Shown: piece after piece, positions 26,516-56,874 of the stretch
Position numbering within the stretch: position 1 is the stretch's first letter
How the letters are laid out: each line of letters begins with the position of its first letter
Source of the DNA: Eudromia elegans
Lineage: Eukaryota > Chordata > Aves > Tinamiformes > Tinamidae
Assembly (NCBI GenBank): GCA_003342815.1
Contig: PTEX01000012.1
Span: forward strand, 2,713,761 to 2,777,760
Length of the DNA stretch: 64,000 bases
Direction: 5' to 3'
The notes under the pieces: model-generated
What the model was told of the DNA's origin: nothing
Database searches by the model: none
The model's input: only the letters and a program-made list of their open reading frames with translations
Program-made: the position numbers and the translations under genes

Positions 26516-26599
26516 CGAACCCTCCTCACAGCTCAACGGCTCCGGGCCAATCCATGAGCCGCTACCCGCCAACTTTTCACTTTGAGGTAAATTAAACAA

Positions 26600-28030
26600 G
26601 CAAACAGACGCACAGAGCTCGGCAGCCCCCACCGGGGCCGGGCAGCCCGACCCCAGCAGGGCGCCCGGCCCCCCTCGCACGCGCGGCCCCCCCAGCCCCG
26701 CGGCCACGAGCGGCGCCGCGNNNNNNNNNNNNNNNNNNNNNNNNNNNNNNNNNNNNNNNNNNNNNNNNNNNNNNNNNNNNNNNNNNNNNNNNNNNNNNNN
26801 NNNNNNNNNNNNNNNNNNNNNNNNNNNNNNNNNNNNNNNNNNNNNNNNNNNNNNNNNNNNNNNNNNNNNNNNNNNNNNNNNNNNNNNNNNNNNNNNNNNN
26901 NNNNNNNNNNNNNNNNNNNNNNNNNNNNNNNNNNNNNNNNNNNNNNNNNNNNNNNNNNNNNNNNNNNNNNNNNNNNNNNNNNNNNNNNNNNNNNNNNNNN
27001 NNNNNNNNNNNNNNNNNNNNNNNNNNNNNNGCTCTGCTCCGCTCCCGACCCGTCCTGCCCCGGCGCCCAGGGCGGCCCCCCCGCTCCCGCCGCCCCGCCC
27101 GCAACGGCCGCCCGGGGCTGCCGCAGTCGCCGCTTCGCTCCGCTCCGCGCGGCCGCAACCCGGGCCGGGGAAGGAGCCCGGAGCGCCACGGGCTGACCCG
27201 GCACCCACGGCTCTGCTCAGCGCGGTAACCGGCAGCCCTGCGCGGGACGCGGGGCGGGCTCGCAGAGCGCCAGCTTACCGAACCTCCGCGTCGGGGTTTT
27301 ATTTTCTTCCCCTAGGAAATCCCCTACCTCGCAGGGAAGGGGGCAGTGCCCAGGGCTCAGCAGCCGCGCCAGGAAGGCCGCGCCGGTGCCCAGGGGTGCC
27401 TGGCGCTCCATCCCGCACATCCCAGCCCGCATCCCAGCCCGCTTGCACACCCTGCGCGGGAGCTCCTTTCCCAGCAGAGCTGCCGCCGATCCCGCACGCT
27501 GCGCCCAGCCCGGCGGTACCAATCCTGCCCTCCGTGGCGAGGGCCCGGCCGCTCGCTGGTGCGTGACTGCCGCGCGTCGCAGGCATTAGAAATGCCCATT
27601 TCAGGGCAGCCTTTCAGAAAACTTAAAACGGCGTAAAAACAGCTTGCGGGAACGAGGGGTTCACCCGCACACTACGGAGGCACGAGGGGGCGGAGGAAGG
27701 CACAGTGCTCCCGCTGGGTTTCCAGGCTGCGGGCTGCGCTGTTATCCCGGGCGCTCCCCCGCCGCGGCCACGGGAGCGGCGGGACACGACGGAGCGGGCC
27801 CCGTCCCGCCGTGCCGCAGGCCGGTTTAGAAGCGCTGCCGCTCCCGGCGCTGCTCCCAGGGGAGCCCCCGTCCGGTCCTGCACAGACCGCGGCGCGGCCC
27901 TGTCGCCCCCCTTGCAGCTCCGTGGCTCGGGGCTCCACCGAGCGCGGCTGCCCGGAGCACGGACCGCGCCTTCCTAGACGGGCACGGGGCCACGGCAGGC
28001 TGCGCAGCTGCTCCGGACTCACTCCGGGCT
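26600..28030. promoter_or_regulatory. CpG island, inferred promoter and first exon of the long RASSF3 form
   Basis: About 1.4 kb of very CpG-dense sequence is interrupted by 310 N. It lies between the TBK1 3' end and the C1 exon at 339-445, on the path of a minus-strand RASSF3 transcript. In the readable parts I looked for the first half of a RASSF C1 domain (a WCDLCG-like motif) and did not find it, so that exon may lie inside the gap. The island itself is directly visible; the gene assignment is inference. Confidence 0.6.
26721..27030. other. Assembly gap (310 N) inside a CpG island
   Basis: There is an unresolved run of N with extreme GC on both sides, the usual cause of dropout in bird assemblies. 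Open frames that appear to cross it on the minus strand are artefacts of translating N. It is a candidate location for a missing first exon. Confidence 0.99.
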
Positions 28031-28049
28031 TCGTTTTACCCTGATGAGT

Positions 28050-30340
28050 CTGCGTAATCCCCCTCGTCTCATCTCCCCGTCCTGTTCTTTCATGCTTGTC
28101 ATAGCGCTATATCCAAAATGACTCTGCGATTACCCCTTCCATCTCCAGTAAATTAGCACTGACTCAGCTCCACTGGTGAAATGATTCTCACAGAGCAGGG
28201 ACTAGGAATTTTATCCGTGTTAGGACTAAGCTGGACGAGAGCAGCATTTGGCACACAGCTGAAAACTAACACGAATCGAAAGGATGAGCGGCTCCACCAT
28301 GTAGAGCCTATGCTAATGTTCCTACTGTGGGGGACACCCGTGCAATGACTACCGAAAGCTAAGTAGCAGTTTGCTCCTCCTGCTGTCAGATTTTGTATTT
28401 CACATGAATTTGCAGGGAAATAAAAATTACAAAGCTATAGGGAAATGAAGAAAAACGCAAACTTCAGAAAAGACTTAAAGAACTAAGCACACACCCTGCA
28501 GTAAGTGACTGATGATGTATTTATGTAATTAAGTCATTCACTCATGCATTTTCACAATTCATACGAAGACAGGATTGTTCAAGTAACAGATAATTAATAT
28601 ACTAATCTAACCCCTCCAGAACAAGTAAACCAGCTTCAGGAGGACGGACCATATATTACTTTCTATTACTTTTTTTTTTTTTTTTGGCAGAATGACTGAC
28701 AATATCAGGACACTTACTCGAACCCGCTGCATGGTACAAAACACTTCACGCTCCTATGTGAGTAATGTATTCGTTTCACAAGAAGGTAATCAGTCGATTT
28801 TAAACCGATTACTTCAAGCTCCTTAACCAATGCTTAGTTAGAATTACTTTAGAAAAAGTAATTTTAACAAGATCACTGATGTGTTTGACAACATTAAAAC
28901 CAGCACTGCTTAAAATGAATATAATATAAAGTAATATAAAACATTTTCAAACATACAAAAGAATGCCAGCACGCACTTCAGATATATTGCTAATACAATC
29001 CACTTGCCCTTTCAGACGGCTTCAATATAAAGGAATTTGAAAATTATATATTTCAACTAACTTTTTTTTCCAAAATTAACAACCTTTGAAATAATATATT
29101 CTTTACAGAACTATGTTGAAAAAACTTAAGATTTTATGTACAGTTTAAAAGCCCATTTTTGAACAGAAATTTTATCTGTTTTGCTGACACTCGGTGAGAC
29201 TACAGACACAGGTGAATGAATGTATAGCCAGGCATTAAAACATTCCAGGTAGACATAATTTAGGTATTTTGAAGCACATGAATAAAGAATGCCAGGGCGA
29301 ACCAAGGCCGAACACGCATCAGAACGAGTTTTGCATAGCTAGCTTTTTTCCTTTTTTTTCTCTTTAAAAAAGCTCATCACATGAGTGTCTAAATTTCCTT
29401 TCGTATTTCATCCTCATCCAGAACCCTGGAATGCAGGAACCAGAGACACTGAGGCACTGAGTATCCTCATCTTTTAACAATACAAAAACCAAGTACAAAT
29501 TTGTATTTACGTACAAGTTTCTATCTAAATATTTTTTGAAATACATTGGATATGTTTTGTGTTTTGAGAACAGATAAGCATGGACTAAAAATCACAGAAC
29601 TATCTGATGCTGTCACAGATTACCACTCCTCAAGTTCTGCCTAGAAGTCTCACCATTAATTATGGAAAATCCTAGGCGTCCTGGAAGCAGCTCTTCCTAC
29701 AGAGGCAGTGCAGCAATTAGCAGGGCTACTTGGATACCACGGAGAGCACCCGTGGCCTAGTTTCCACAAGCAAGAAGGAGAATATTAGATGTGCCCTGCA
29801 ACTCGAATGCCCCACACTTCAAACACAGGCAAAAACAGCTGTGGCTGCACCCCAACAACGTGCAGGCTGTTTTGGGAGGATTCTTTTTTTTTTTTTGTAT
29901 TTGTTTTCCTGTTTCCTCTTATTTTGGAGCAGACTGTTTCATTCTCCATTTCTACAACCTAATCACACAATCTCACCCTCCTGCCCCCTCCACCCATTTA
30001 GTATCTCTCTCCTAAGTCAGCAGTGCTTGGGGTCTCTTTTCAACAGCTACACAAGATCTCAATTAGATTTTTCTAATATTCACTTAGCACTGAAACATGA
30101 TGCTGTCCAGTTTATTGACTACTGAAAAACTCCCACTGCAAAGAGGATTCCAAAAAGGCCACTGATTTCTAGGATCCTGCTTCTCTTGTGGTGAGCAACA
30201 AGATTTCGGGGAAATTCGGAAAATCTTATATGCCACAAAAGGAATTTTTTACACTTGATCTGACAACCTGAAGCACAAAACTCCATAATTAAGACTAGCC
30301 AAGTAATTACAGACAACATGGCACCAAATATCAACACGGA
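28050..30340. other. Spacer between the CpG island and the TBK1 3' region
   Basis: AT-rich sequence with poly-T and poly-A tracts (for example near 28671-28685). No exon or element was recognised. The left limit of the TBK1 3' UTR is not fixed, so part of this may be transcribed. Confidence 0.4.
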
Positions 30341-30370
30341 CTTAAAAAAAAAAAAGGAAAAAAAAGTGAA

Positions 30371-30376
30371 TTTATT
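30371..30376 (-). terminator. TBK1: Candidate distal poly(A) signal of TBK1
   Basis: TTTATT on the plus strand gives AATAAA on the TBK1 strand, about 550 bases after the stop codon. This would give a 3' UTR of ordinary length. It cannot be chosen over the closer signal without transcript data. Confidence 0.35.
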
Positions 30377-30846
30377 TCCCAAGTAGAAGTAACAGGGTGG
30401 ATGTGGTGTGAAAGAAAAAGATATGCATATATATGTTTCCTCCTATTTTCTTGGCTGCACTATTAGTTCCTATGCACATTAATTTAAAGAAATCTTATTT
30501 AAGACAGTCTTTATGTTCTGTAAATGATGATCAATGTCCTTCAACCTGAGGCCAAAATAAGAGTGGTGATTAAAGATTACAGATTATTCATAATTTGCAG
30601 AGTTCTGAAAGTTGCAATTCTCCTGTAATAAAGAATACACTGCATTCTCAAAAAGGGATAAAATTCAAACAATACCTTTGTCCTTAGGATTTTGTCAGAG
30701 ATTCTTCAATGCATAAATTCTCTGCCAGAAGTAATTCTCTCCTAACATTGACAAAAAGATATATATATATATATTTCTTTTATATTTACATAGTATACAT
30801 ATTTACATTTTTAATACTACAACTGCAGAGGAAAAAACTGTACAGA

Positions 30847-30852
30847 TTTATT
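30847..30852 (-). terminator. TBK1: Candidate proximal poly(A) signal of TBK1
   Basis: AATAAA on the minus strand lies only about 75 bases after the TBK1 stop codon. Use of this site would give a very short 3' UTR. Confidence 0.35.
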
Positions 30853-30923
30853 ATCTGTCTTTAGATGCTCCAACAGTACTTCCTTTTGAAAAATTTACAG
30901 GTCTTTTCCAGGTCCTTTGATAG

Positions 30924-49584
<18,661 letters not shown>

Positions 49585-51687
49585 CTTTGCTCTGGATTAG
49601 GCAGTTTGCTTCTTGATCTGAAAAGGGTTAAATATACACAACTATAATTTATTAAAATACATGAAGGAGACTTTTAAATTAGAAGAACTGAAACACAACT
49701 CAAAAAACAAAGTGAGGAAGTTAAGAACTAAAATATCTAGTTTTACAGGGGTTAGGTAATAATTAGTTACAACTACATTCAACTTTTGGAACCATCAATC
49801 TGCAGGAAATTAAATTTAGGAATGTTTCTCCCTTGTTTCTAAGCTCTGCTCCGCGGTAGTCTGCATTAATGGCAGTTGTTGAAGGAAATAAGCAGCAGCA
49901 CCCACGAGGTATCAAAAAGAAAGTAAAACCAAAGCCTTCCTGGTAGCTCCGGAGCACAGACGCACCAAGGAAGCAGAGGCAGTCCTGCTCCAAGCCCCAG
50001 GGCTCTGGCCTCCCCAGGGCTTCTATCGCACCCACACAGCACTGCAGAGAGGCAGAATTTTTCACGTGATTTCAGCTCTACACGTTTCTATTTGAAGCAA
50101 TTTCTGATGTTAGACTTTCATCTAGCTACTTCCTCCTTGCGCTGCATATGCAATTTCTAATAAACCTGTCCCAGGTCACCCCAGAAATTCCAGGTAACAG
50201 CACAGATACAATACCAACGCTTGACCTCAGTCCAAAATAAAATTCAGGGCAATTGGCAATTACTGTAGATGCAGATGCATCTACAGATGTAGAACTGTAT
50301 CATGCAGGCATCTGCATCAAGGGAGACGTCTCATAGAAAACTTTACATATAGCCCACTCTGAGCAGCACTTGAAAGAACAAAATTAAAAGAATAAAGTCA
50401 TAATTAAACCCCGTAATTGTAATATGCCAGGTGGCACATTACAAATATGTGCTTTGTCACCTAGTTAGATGCAGCATTCATCACCTCATACTGAGGCTCA
50501 GAAACACAACAAACCCTTTCCAAGCAGGCAGCAAGCATGAAGAAGGATCAAGTAAACACAGGGTTTCTTTTCCAATGTCTCTCAAAATCCTAAAGCTTTA
50601 GCGGCCAATTGGAAACTAAATCATCACGTTTTGTGTAAGCTGTGACAGAGATGCCCTGGCTTATACGTGAGATCAGCTTTCCTCACCCTCTTGCTTTCAA
50701 ACTAAATTTGCATCAGGATCAGGGAGTGAAAACAAACAGAAAGGACAAGCTTGGGATAGATGAGCTGGGATTTCATCCATTAGATTAAAAGAAAGAAAGA
50801 AAAAAAACCCCAGTATCTATTAGTGAGTTCTCAAGGCTCACTCTTCACTAGAAATATATATGTACACCAGCATTAACCTCGGGAACACATCCAGCTCTGA
50901 AACAAAGTCAGCGTTGCACTATTACACCTGGCTGTCAAAATATTGTTTTTGTAATAACAGCAAAGTCACAGCCCTCGATTCATAGACACAAGGTCTCCTT
51001 TAGCTTTGATTTTCACCTTCAGTTTTTATAGATACATAAAGCAACCGCCACAATGTATTAGAAATCGCCACTTCTGCTTCGTTCCCTCTTCCCACTCCGG
51101 ATTCACAACCTCCCTGTTCAGACTGATTCGGTTCTCAGCGCCCAGCATTTGCTGACGTGGTTTTCTCTCCACTTCAACCTTTACCTCCCCAAATTCCTTC
51201 ACTCACCAGAGGTTTCACATGTAACAACCAGGTAAGAAGCGGCCGCCCCTCGCTCCACGGCCGCCCGGGGGGGAATTTACCGCCCAAGTTCCCGTTTCCC
51301 CGCGCCGCCGGGGCCGGGGCCAGCAGGCGGGAGCTGCACCCGGGATCCGAAGGTCCCTCCCCGCCCGCGCGATCCTCCCGGTGACTCAGGGCTATTCCAG
51401 GGCCATCCCAGGGCTCCAGGGGCAGGTTTTCTCCAGTATTTTCCCGCTGCTCTCCAGCACAGGCCGCAGCAGCGCTGCGATAAACACGGGAGATCCGGGC
51501 GTTTCTCCGCGGCAGGAGGACCGTCCCGGCCCCGGCGCCCCGATCGCCCCGCTCCGGCCCCGCTCCAGCCCCGGGCCGCGCCGCTCCCCGCCCGCGCGGG
51601 ACCGGCAGGGCCTCCCTCCCGACGCGACCTCCCCCGGGAGCGGCCGCGTCGCGCGGGCAGCGCCCCGGCCCCGCGGCCCCCACGCAC

Positions 51688-51765
51688 CGAGGCCCGCGCG
51701 CCGCTTCCGGCTTCCTGCGCCGGCGCACGCAGGGCGGGCGGGCCGGGAGGAGGGAGCGGGGCGGG
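51688..51765 (-). other. TBK1: Putative non-coding exon 1 of TBK1 (5' UTR)
   Basis: A donor-like CTCG/GTGCGTGG sits at 51688/51687 on the TBK1 strand, about 15 bases after the paired ETS motifs. This suggests a short untranslated first exon spliced to exon 2 at 49617. The transcription start given here is only an estimate, since no transcript evidence is available. Confidence 0.4.
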
Positions 51766-52008
51766 GCGGGCGGCGGCCATGGGGCGGCCGCGGCTCCATC
51801 TGCCCCGTGGCCGCTCGCAAGGGCTGCAACGGGAGCGACCGCCGGCTCCGGGCGCCCCGTGCCCGGCGCGGGGATCGGCACCGTCGCACACGGGCGCGGG
51901 GCCGGCAGGGACACCCCCCGCCGCGGGCGGCTCTCGCTAGGGGCGTTACCGCCGTGTCCGCCGATAACGGGTGAGCGGCAAGGAACAGTTAGACAGGAGG
52001 CCGGCGGG

Positions 52009-52182
52009 AACGGCCCCGCGGTGCCCGTCAGCAACGGCACGACGGGGGGCCCGGCCGTGCCCCGGGAACGGCCCCGCGGTGCCCGTCAGCAACGGCAGGA
52101 CGGGGGGCCCGGCCGTGCCCCGGGAACGGCCCCGCGGTGCCCGTCAGCAACGGCAGGACGGGGGGCCCGGCCGTGGCCCGGG
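52009..52182. repeat. 58-bp GC-rich minisatellite, three near-identical tandem copies
   Basis: Units are 52009-52066, 52067-52124 and 52125-52182. Copies differ by only about one or two bases (CACGACG against CAGGACG in unit 1; GTGGCCC against GTGCCCC in unit 3), so the expansion is recent. Each unit contains CCCGTCAGCAACGGC and a GGACGGGGGGCCCGG block. It lies about 300-450 bases upstream of the estimated TBK1 start. Confidence 0.97.
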
Positions 52183-52189
52183 GGAAGGA

Positions 52190-53215
52190 GCCTGTGGGGG
52201 CCAGGAGCAGCTCGGCAGCAGGGCTGGCGAGGAGCAGCCGGGGTGTGGACAGAGCGGGAAGGCTGTGCTCTGCGCTGCTGCTTTCCCTCCCTATTCCCGG
52301 GAGGTTTGGCATCCAGGCAAACCCCCACGCTCCTGGGGCAGGAGGAGGGTAGCGGCGGGGCTGCTGTGGGTCGTGGGCAGTGAAGGACGGTGTCAGGGAG
52401 GAGAGGAGTTCGCCAGGGAAGCTTTAGTACCACATGTCGGCATACTTTGTGCCAGCCGGGCTCTGGTGCATTGCTGTAAGTGCAGCCTCAGTATAAATTA
52501 GTGCTTAAAAAGGGCTACTATTAAGAGCTGCAGTTTGATACAAGGCAGCCAGGAAAAGGTCAATTATTCAAGGCAAGATTTTGCTTTCCCTCCCTCCACT
52601 CCTCAGTTAAGGCTTGTGTCTAGAAAGGATAAAGGAGGAAAACACCACCACAAACACAGGTTTGCTACCCTCATAACGGCCAAACTGGTACAACTGCAGG
52701 AGCAGCAACAGCAAATTGAAGTCTGGATTCCCCCCAAATGTGCTGGATATTAAGATGCTGAGCTTTAACCCCAACACTGAGGGTTGTTCTCTGCTAAAGA
52801 GCCTGAGGATAGCTCACATTTCCTTGTGGCTCATATCAGATGTGCAGGAGTAGGAAAAAATTACACACTTTAGTGGGAGCCTTCTAGGAGGTCACAAAGG
52901 ATCTGAAATACGATTAAGTGACCCTAAGATGTCCTGGACACAGGGTCTGTTATTTCCCTTGGTCAGGGGAATGGTCCAGAGGCTGAGGAGCAGAGGTCAC
53001 CACGTGCAGGCCTTGGCTTCCCTGGCCCTGGAGCACCTGGGCTGTTGCTGCAGCAGAGCATGCGGAGCGCTTGGGAAGGACCTTAGCTTGGAGGCCGCTC
53101 AGCAGTGGTTGCCGCAGGGGCTGCCCGGGAAACGAGGGGGCAACGGGCATGTGCAGGGGTGGCAGCGAGGCCATCACACTCCCAGCCGCCCCGGAAGGGG
53201 CTAGAACCATCTTCA
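52190..53215. other. Intergenic sequence upstream of TBK1, no gene recognised
   Basis: GC content falls away from the CpG island. Open frames on both strands are short, overlap each other and show no known domain. Confidence 0.4.
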
Positions 53216-53220
53216 TCACT

Positions 53221-53596
53221 AGGGATCTAATCAATGCGTACAAGGCACTCAAGGGATCTAATCAATGTGTACAAATTCCTGACGTGTGACTGTAGGGAGG
53301 AGGAGGCTAAACTGTTCTCCGTAGTGGCTGGTGATAGGACAAGGGGCAATGGTTTTAAACACAGGAAGCTTCATCTCCAGGTGAGAAAGAGCTTCTTTCC
53401 TGTGAGGGTGACAGAGCTCTGGCACAGGCTGCCCAGAGAGGTTGTGGAGTCTCCTTCTCTGGAGATCTTCCAAATGCACCTGGATGCCACCCTGTGCCCC
53501 GTGCTCTAGGGGTCCCTGCTGGAGCAGGGGGTTGGACTAAATGATCTCTAGAAGTCCCTTCCAACCCTAAAGATTCTGTATTACATTCTGTTCTAT
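53221..53596 (+). mobile_element. CR1 LINE fragment with internal 31-bp duplication
   Basis: A CR1 3' fragment on the plus strand carries the ORF2 C-terminal block [20 protein letters not shown] in frame at 53234-53509 and a 3' UTR with GATCTCTAGAAGTCCCTTCC. Its 5' end has AGGGATCTAATCAATG repeated with a 31-base period (53221 and 53252). The motif CAACCCTAAAGATTC recurs at 53562 and 53601, so the tail is also duplicated. Confidence 0.93.
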
Positions 53597-53609
53597 GTTA
53601 CAACCCTAA

Positions 53610-55990
53610 AGATTCCTGATTTTAACAGTTGATTCCTAATAACATTCCTATATAAAAATGCAACTGTGATAGGTCTAGATCAAATGAAGACGTTATCCTT
53701 GAATTCAGTGAAAAGATTTGTCTGGCAGGTGACTATTTGGTATTCAAAAGCATTTTAAAATAGCACACAAAAAAAATACCCTCACTTATGTGGCATTAAA
53801 ATTTCTTCAGAAATTTATCAAGGAAGGTTCATCTTCTCTGCTTCTCTCAGACTATTGAATACCTTCATAGGTACTACTATGTACTTTCACCTTACACTTG
53901 TGAATAACCTTATGCCTGTCAAAGCTGGGCTAAAAATGAACTTTCACATGTCAGACTTCAGTAGGAAAGGTAAACAGCACATCACTCCCATAAACTCATC
54001 AATTCTCTCGCTCAGCAACTCCAGCTTTGAAAAATTCTTTTCATGCAAGCCTCAGCTGAAAAAGAGAAGAATGTTTCTCCATTTATTTTTCTCTAAATTA
54101 AAATAGCTGATGGTCTCACATTGTTGTGTCTTCAGGAAATGAAAAACCACACCAGTGGTGATCTGGTAGAGCTCTACTGAAGAGCAATAATTTGTTTTTA
54201 AACAACTTAAACAAAAACCTAATCCAACCAGTACTCATTAAGTCACCATTTTAAACATAGAAATAATAGCAACAAACTTGTGTTAAGAGTTACTGTGCTT
54301 TCCTGTTTAAGTCCATTTCCACTTACACCACTAAGATAGTATTTTGTTTGAATGGCTCAAATTATCTTTTCTCCTGACATTATTTGGCACAATTGCCTAT
54401 AACTTAAAAAAAAAAAATCTTCCTTGAAGTCAGTCAGTCCTCAGGAGTGATCACCAATTTAAACCACTAGCATAATCAAGGATAATTATTGATCAATATT
54501 GAAATATTGATCATATTTCTTCCCACTGAAGAATTAATGAAGTTTTGCAGAATGCCAGATGTAATGCCTAGTTCATTTCTTAATCTTGGTTCCTTTCTTT
54601 GCAAAAGATGGAATAGAAAATGTGCCTGGAGTGGTTTCAAAGCCAACTGTAGAAAGCAGTATATTCTTCCTGGCAGTTCCACATTACCCAGTGCATTTTG
54701 TCTCTTGCTCAGTAAATAGCCTTATGAGCTTGAGCTGCTCTAAAGAATATTCTTTATATATGTGGAATTTATATATACAAAGGCCATGTATAGAACAGGA
54801 ACATCTTAAGTAAAAGCAATATGGACTAAGGGTCAATGGAGAAAGAACAATGAGGGGGGGTTTGTTTCAGTCTTCATCTCTGAGTTGAGTAGGCAGGAGA
54901 GCATTAGGGTGAGAGTACCTGCCCTTAACTCTTGATGAAAATTTGCAGCCAGACAAGATCAGACACACCACTCATGAGACAAGCCTATGAGCAGAATGTG
55001 TACACAGCATTTTTAATGCTACAGCCCCTGACAGTATCAAAGCTTTGCTATTTTTAATAACAGCAGAATGGGTAAAATAGCATCACAGTGAAATAACTCA
55101 TGTGTCTACATGCTGCTGCAGAAAAACAAAGTATTCAAAGGTAATTGAAGGTAATTGAGAAAGGTAATTTAAAGGTAATTGAGAAAACATTTGATAGTAG
55201 CTAACAATCATACTTGAGGGTGTTTTTAATAAGAGAAAATATTGCATTGTTATGACCCACATCTTCACCCTGAGCTGTACCACTGAAGTTCAAAGAAATT
55301 GGTTCCTATCCTACTACAAGGAGGAATAAATTTGAGCCTTTCTTGGAAATGGAAGCCTGTAGGAAAATCAGGAATGCCATTACACTCTATAAATGTATGA
55401 AGCTTAAAGTAATTCTGTCTCAAACACAAAAGCTGCAATAAAGACTCAGGAACTGACTCATGCTCTATGATCCTATACTGAAACCACTATTTTCCACTTT
55501 TCTCCCCTTCAACAGAGGTACAACTTCAGGAAAATTACTTTTTAAAAAATCCTTGGCAGTTATGTCATCAACTTGGCCTCATTACCAATCTTGAAAACCA
55601 CTTTTTCATGGTCTTCAATGGCATGTGAGAGAAGTTATTTTCAAGGAAACCATTACAGTTCTCTTGTAATGGCTTGGCACAGACAGAGTATGACGAGTCA
55701 AACCCATGTGGACAGCCTATTAGTAGCTCAAGAGGCTGACAAAACCTCTGCAACCTTCATTTACGGATTTTTGAAAATGGGCCTCATATCCTTGGACAAA
55801 CAATATCACGTACTTTCCCTTACTGAAACAGTGCTATTAATGGAAGTTGTTGCTACAAAGCAAATATCCGTATACTTAAGGCAAGAGCGTCTTTTTATAT
55901 TTTTTTTTAAAGTCAGTTTATATTGAAAATATCTTTGTATAAACCACTATAACACTACAAAGTATTATTGGTACAAAACAGATCAACACT
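53610..55990. other. Intergenic sequence between the ZFC3H1 3' end and the TBK1 promoter region
   Basis: AT-rich sequence without a recognised exon. I searched minus-strand frames here for the XPOT C-terminus, expected next to TBK1, and found none. A small local repeat of AAAGGTAATTGAG-type units lies at about 55136-55186. A plus-strand 117-codon frame (55573-55926) has no recognisable domain. Confidence 0.45.
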
Positions 55991-56013
55991 AACTGTTCTT
56001 TAAACTGTTAAAC

Positions 56014-56019
56014 TTTATT
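56014..56019 (-). terminator. ZFC3H1: Poly(A) signal of ZFC3H1
   Basis: TTTATT on the plus strand reads AATAAA on the gene strand, about 720 bases after the stop codon. It would give a 3' UTR of ordinary length. Other AATAAA hexamers were not ruled out. Confidence 0.5.
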
Positions 56020-56736
56020 ATAAATTAAAATTTCTTTACAAAAAATTGCACATAATTGACCACTCTTAGGTTCTGATGCACTGGCATTTGCAATAGTTTC
56101 TTTAATCTTCAAGTTTAATAGTCTCTGCCGTGAGTCCAATGCAGAAAAGGGCAGTAAGCAGCCCTCTTAGAGCCTTCAAGTGCAAGAAGCATACTTGTGG
56201 CCAGGGCAGTTACACTTTCCTTAAAGAGCGGCTGCTTTTGTTTTAAATCCTGTAATGAAAAAGTCTCAAAAAGGTTTAAAAAAAAGGTAAAACCCAAAGT
56301 GGACTACTTGTTTTTTTGTTTTTTTTTTTTTTGTTGTTGTTTTTTACTGTAAACACAGCCCAGTAAATTAATCCCAAACACAGATCTCTCAGGCATCAGC
56401 GAGAGTGTCAAGTGAATCAGGAACAGCAAAACAAAGAAAACAGAAAATAAAAGGAAAACATAAAAAATTAATGTCTGTCATTTTGATTAACTATACTTAC
56501 GTACATGATGTTATGAGATTCTGGCAGGGCCCAGAAGCAAGGCCAGACAGGGAGTTCATTTATCCAGAGAGGAGGCTCATGTTACTTGTTTCCAGGTTCA
56601 AAGAAAGCAGACTGGAGACTTGATAAGCTCAGCAATACTCATCTGCCTTACACAGATCTTAGGCATGGATCAGCCTGAAGAATCATTCAATTGATTTTGG
56701 CATTTAATAGGACTTGGGGCTGACCACACTCAGTGT

Positions 56737-56874
56737 TCAGTGATTCTTGCTTTCTGTTCTGTAAGTGTTTAAATTTAAAAGCTCATCTAGGCTGACTCCA
56801 ACCTCTTGGCACTTGGAAACTAGTTTTCTCAGGTTATCAGTTTTACCTCCTCCTGATGCTTCAAACAAGAGTTG
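56737..56874 (-). CDS. ZFC3H1: ZFC3H1 last coding exon
   Basis: Acceptor CAG (56875-56877). It encodes QLLFEASGGGKTDNLRKLVS, then KCQEVGVSLDELLNLNTYRT and ESKNH, with stop TGA at 56737-56739. Its 3' UTR continues to about 56000. Confidence 0.93.
   Translation of the reverse strand, partial: QLLFEASGGGKTDNLRKLVSKCQEVGVSLDELLNLNTYRTESKNH

Larger units (their letters stand above)
51240..52200. promoter_or_regulatory. TBK1: CpG island, TBK1 promoter
   Basis: This is a CpG-dense block directly upstream of TBK1. On the TBK1 strand it has adjacent ETS-type sites (CCGGAAG and AGGAAG, plus-strand 51703-51716) and GC boxes around 51750-51770 (GGGGCGGGGCGGGC on the plus strand). No TATA box was seen, which fits a broad housekeeping-type start. 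The 58-bp minisatellite at 52009-52182 forms its distal edge. Confidence 0.75.

Noticed and set aside
26507-27208. Minus-strand frames of more than 180 codons crossing the N gap
   Set aside because: Most of each translation is N. No real reading frame can be claimed, although a hidden exon is possible.
30119-30382. Minus-strand frame containing LIMEFC, similar to the TBK1 hinge MEFC
   Set aside because: Only a few residues match and the rest does not resemble exon 4. It lies in the 3' UTR or spacer with no splice sites, so it is taken as chance and not as a duplicated exon.
51381-52501. Long overlapping frames on both strands over the TBK1 CpG island and minisatellite
   Set aside because: They are an effect of high GC and few stop codons. 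Sequences are Pro/Arg/Gly/Ala-rich with no domain, and both strands are open at once.
55573-55926. 117-codon plus-strand frame between ZFC3H1 and TBK1
   Set aside because: No recognisable domain and no supported start context. It lies in AT-rich intergenic sequence.
52190-55990. Possible XPOT exons upstream of TBK1
   Set aside because: Looked for because XPOT is the expected neighbour. No minus-strand frame resembles the exportin-T C-terminus.
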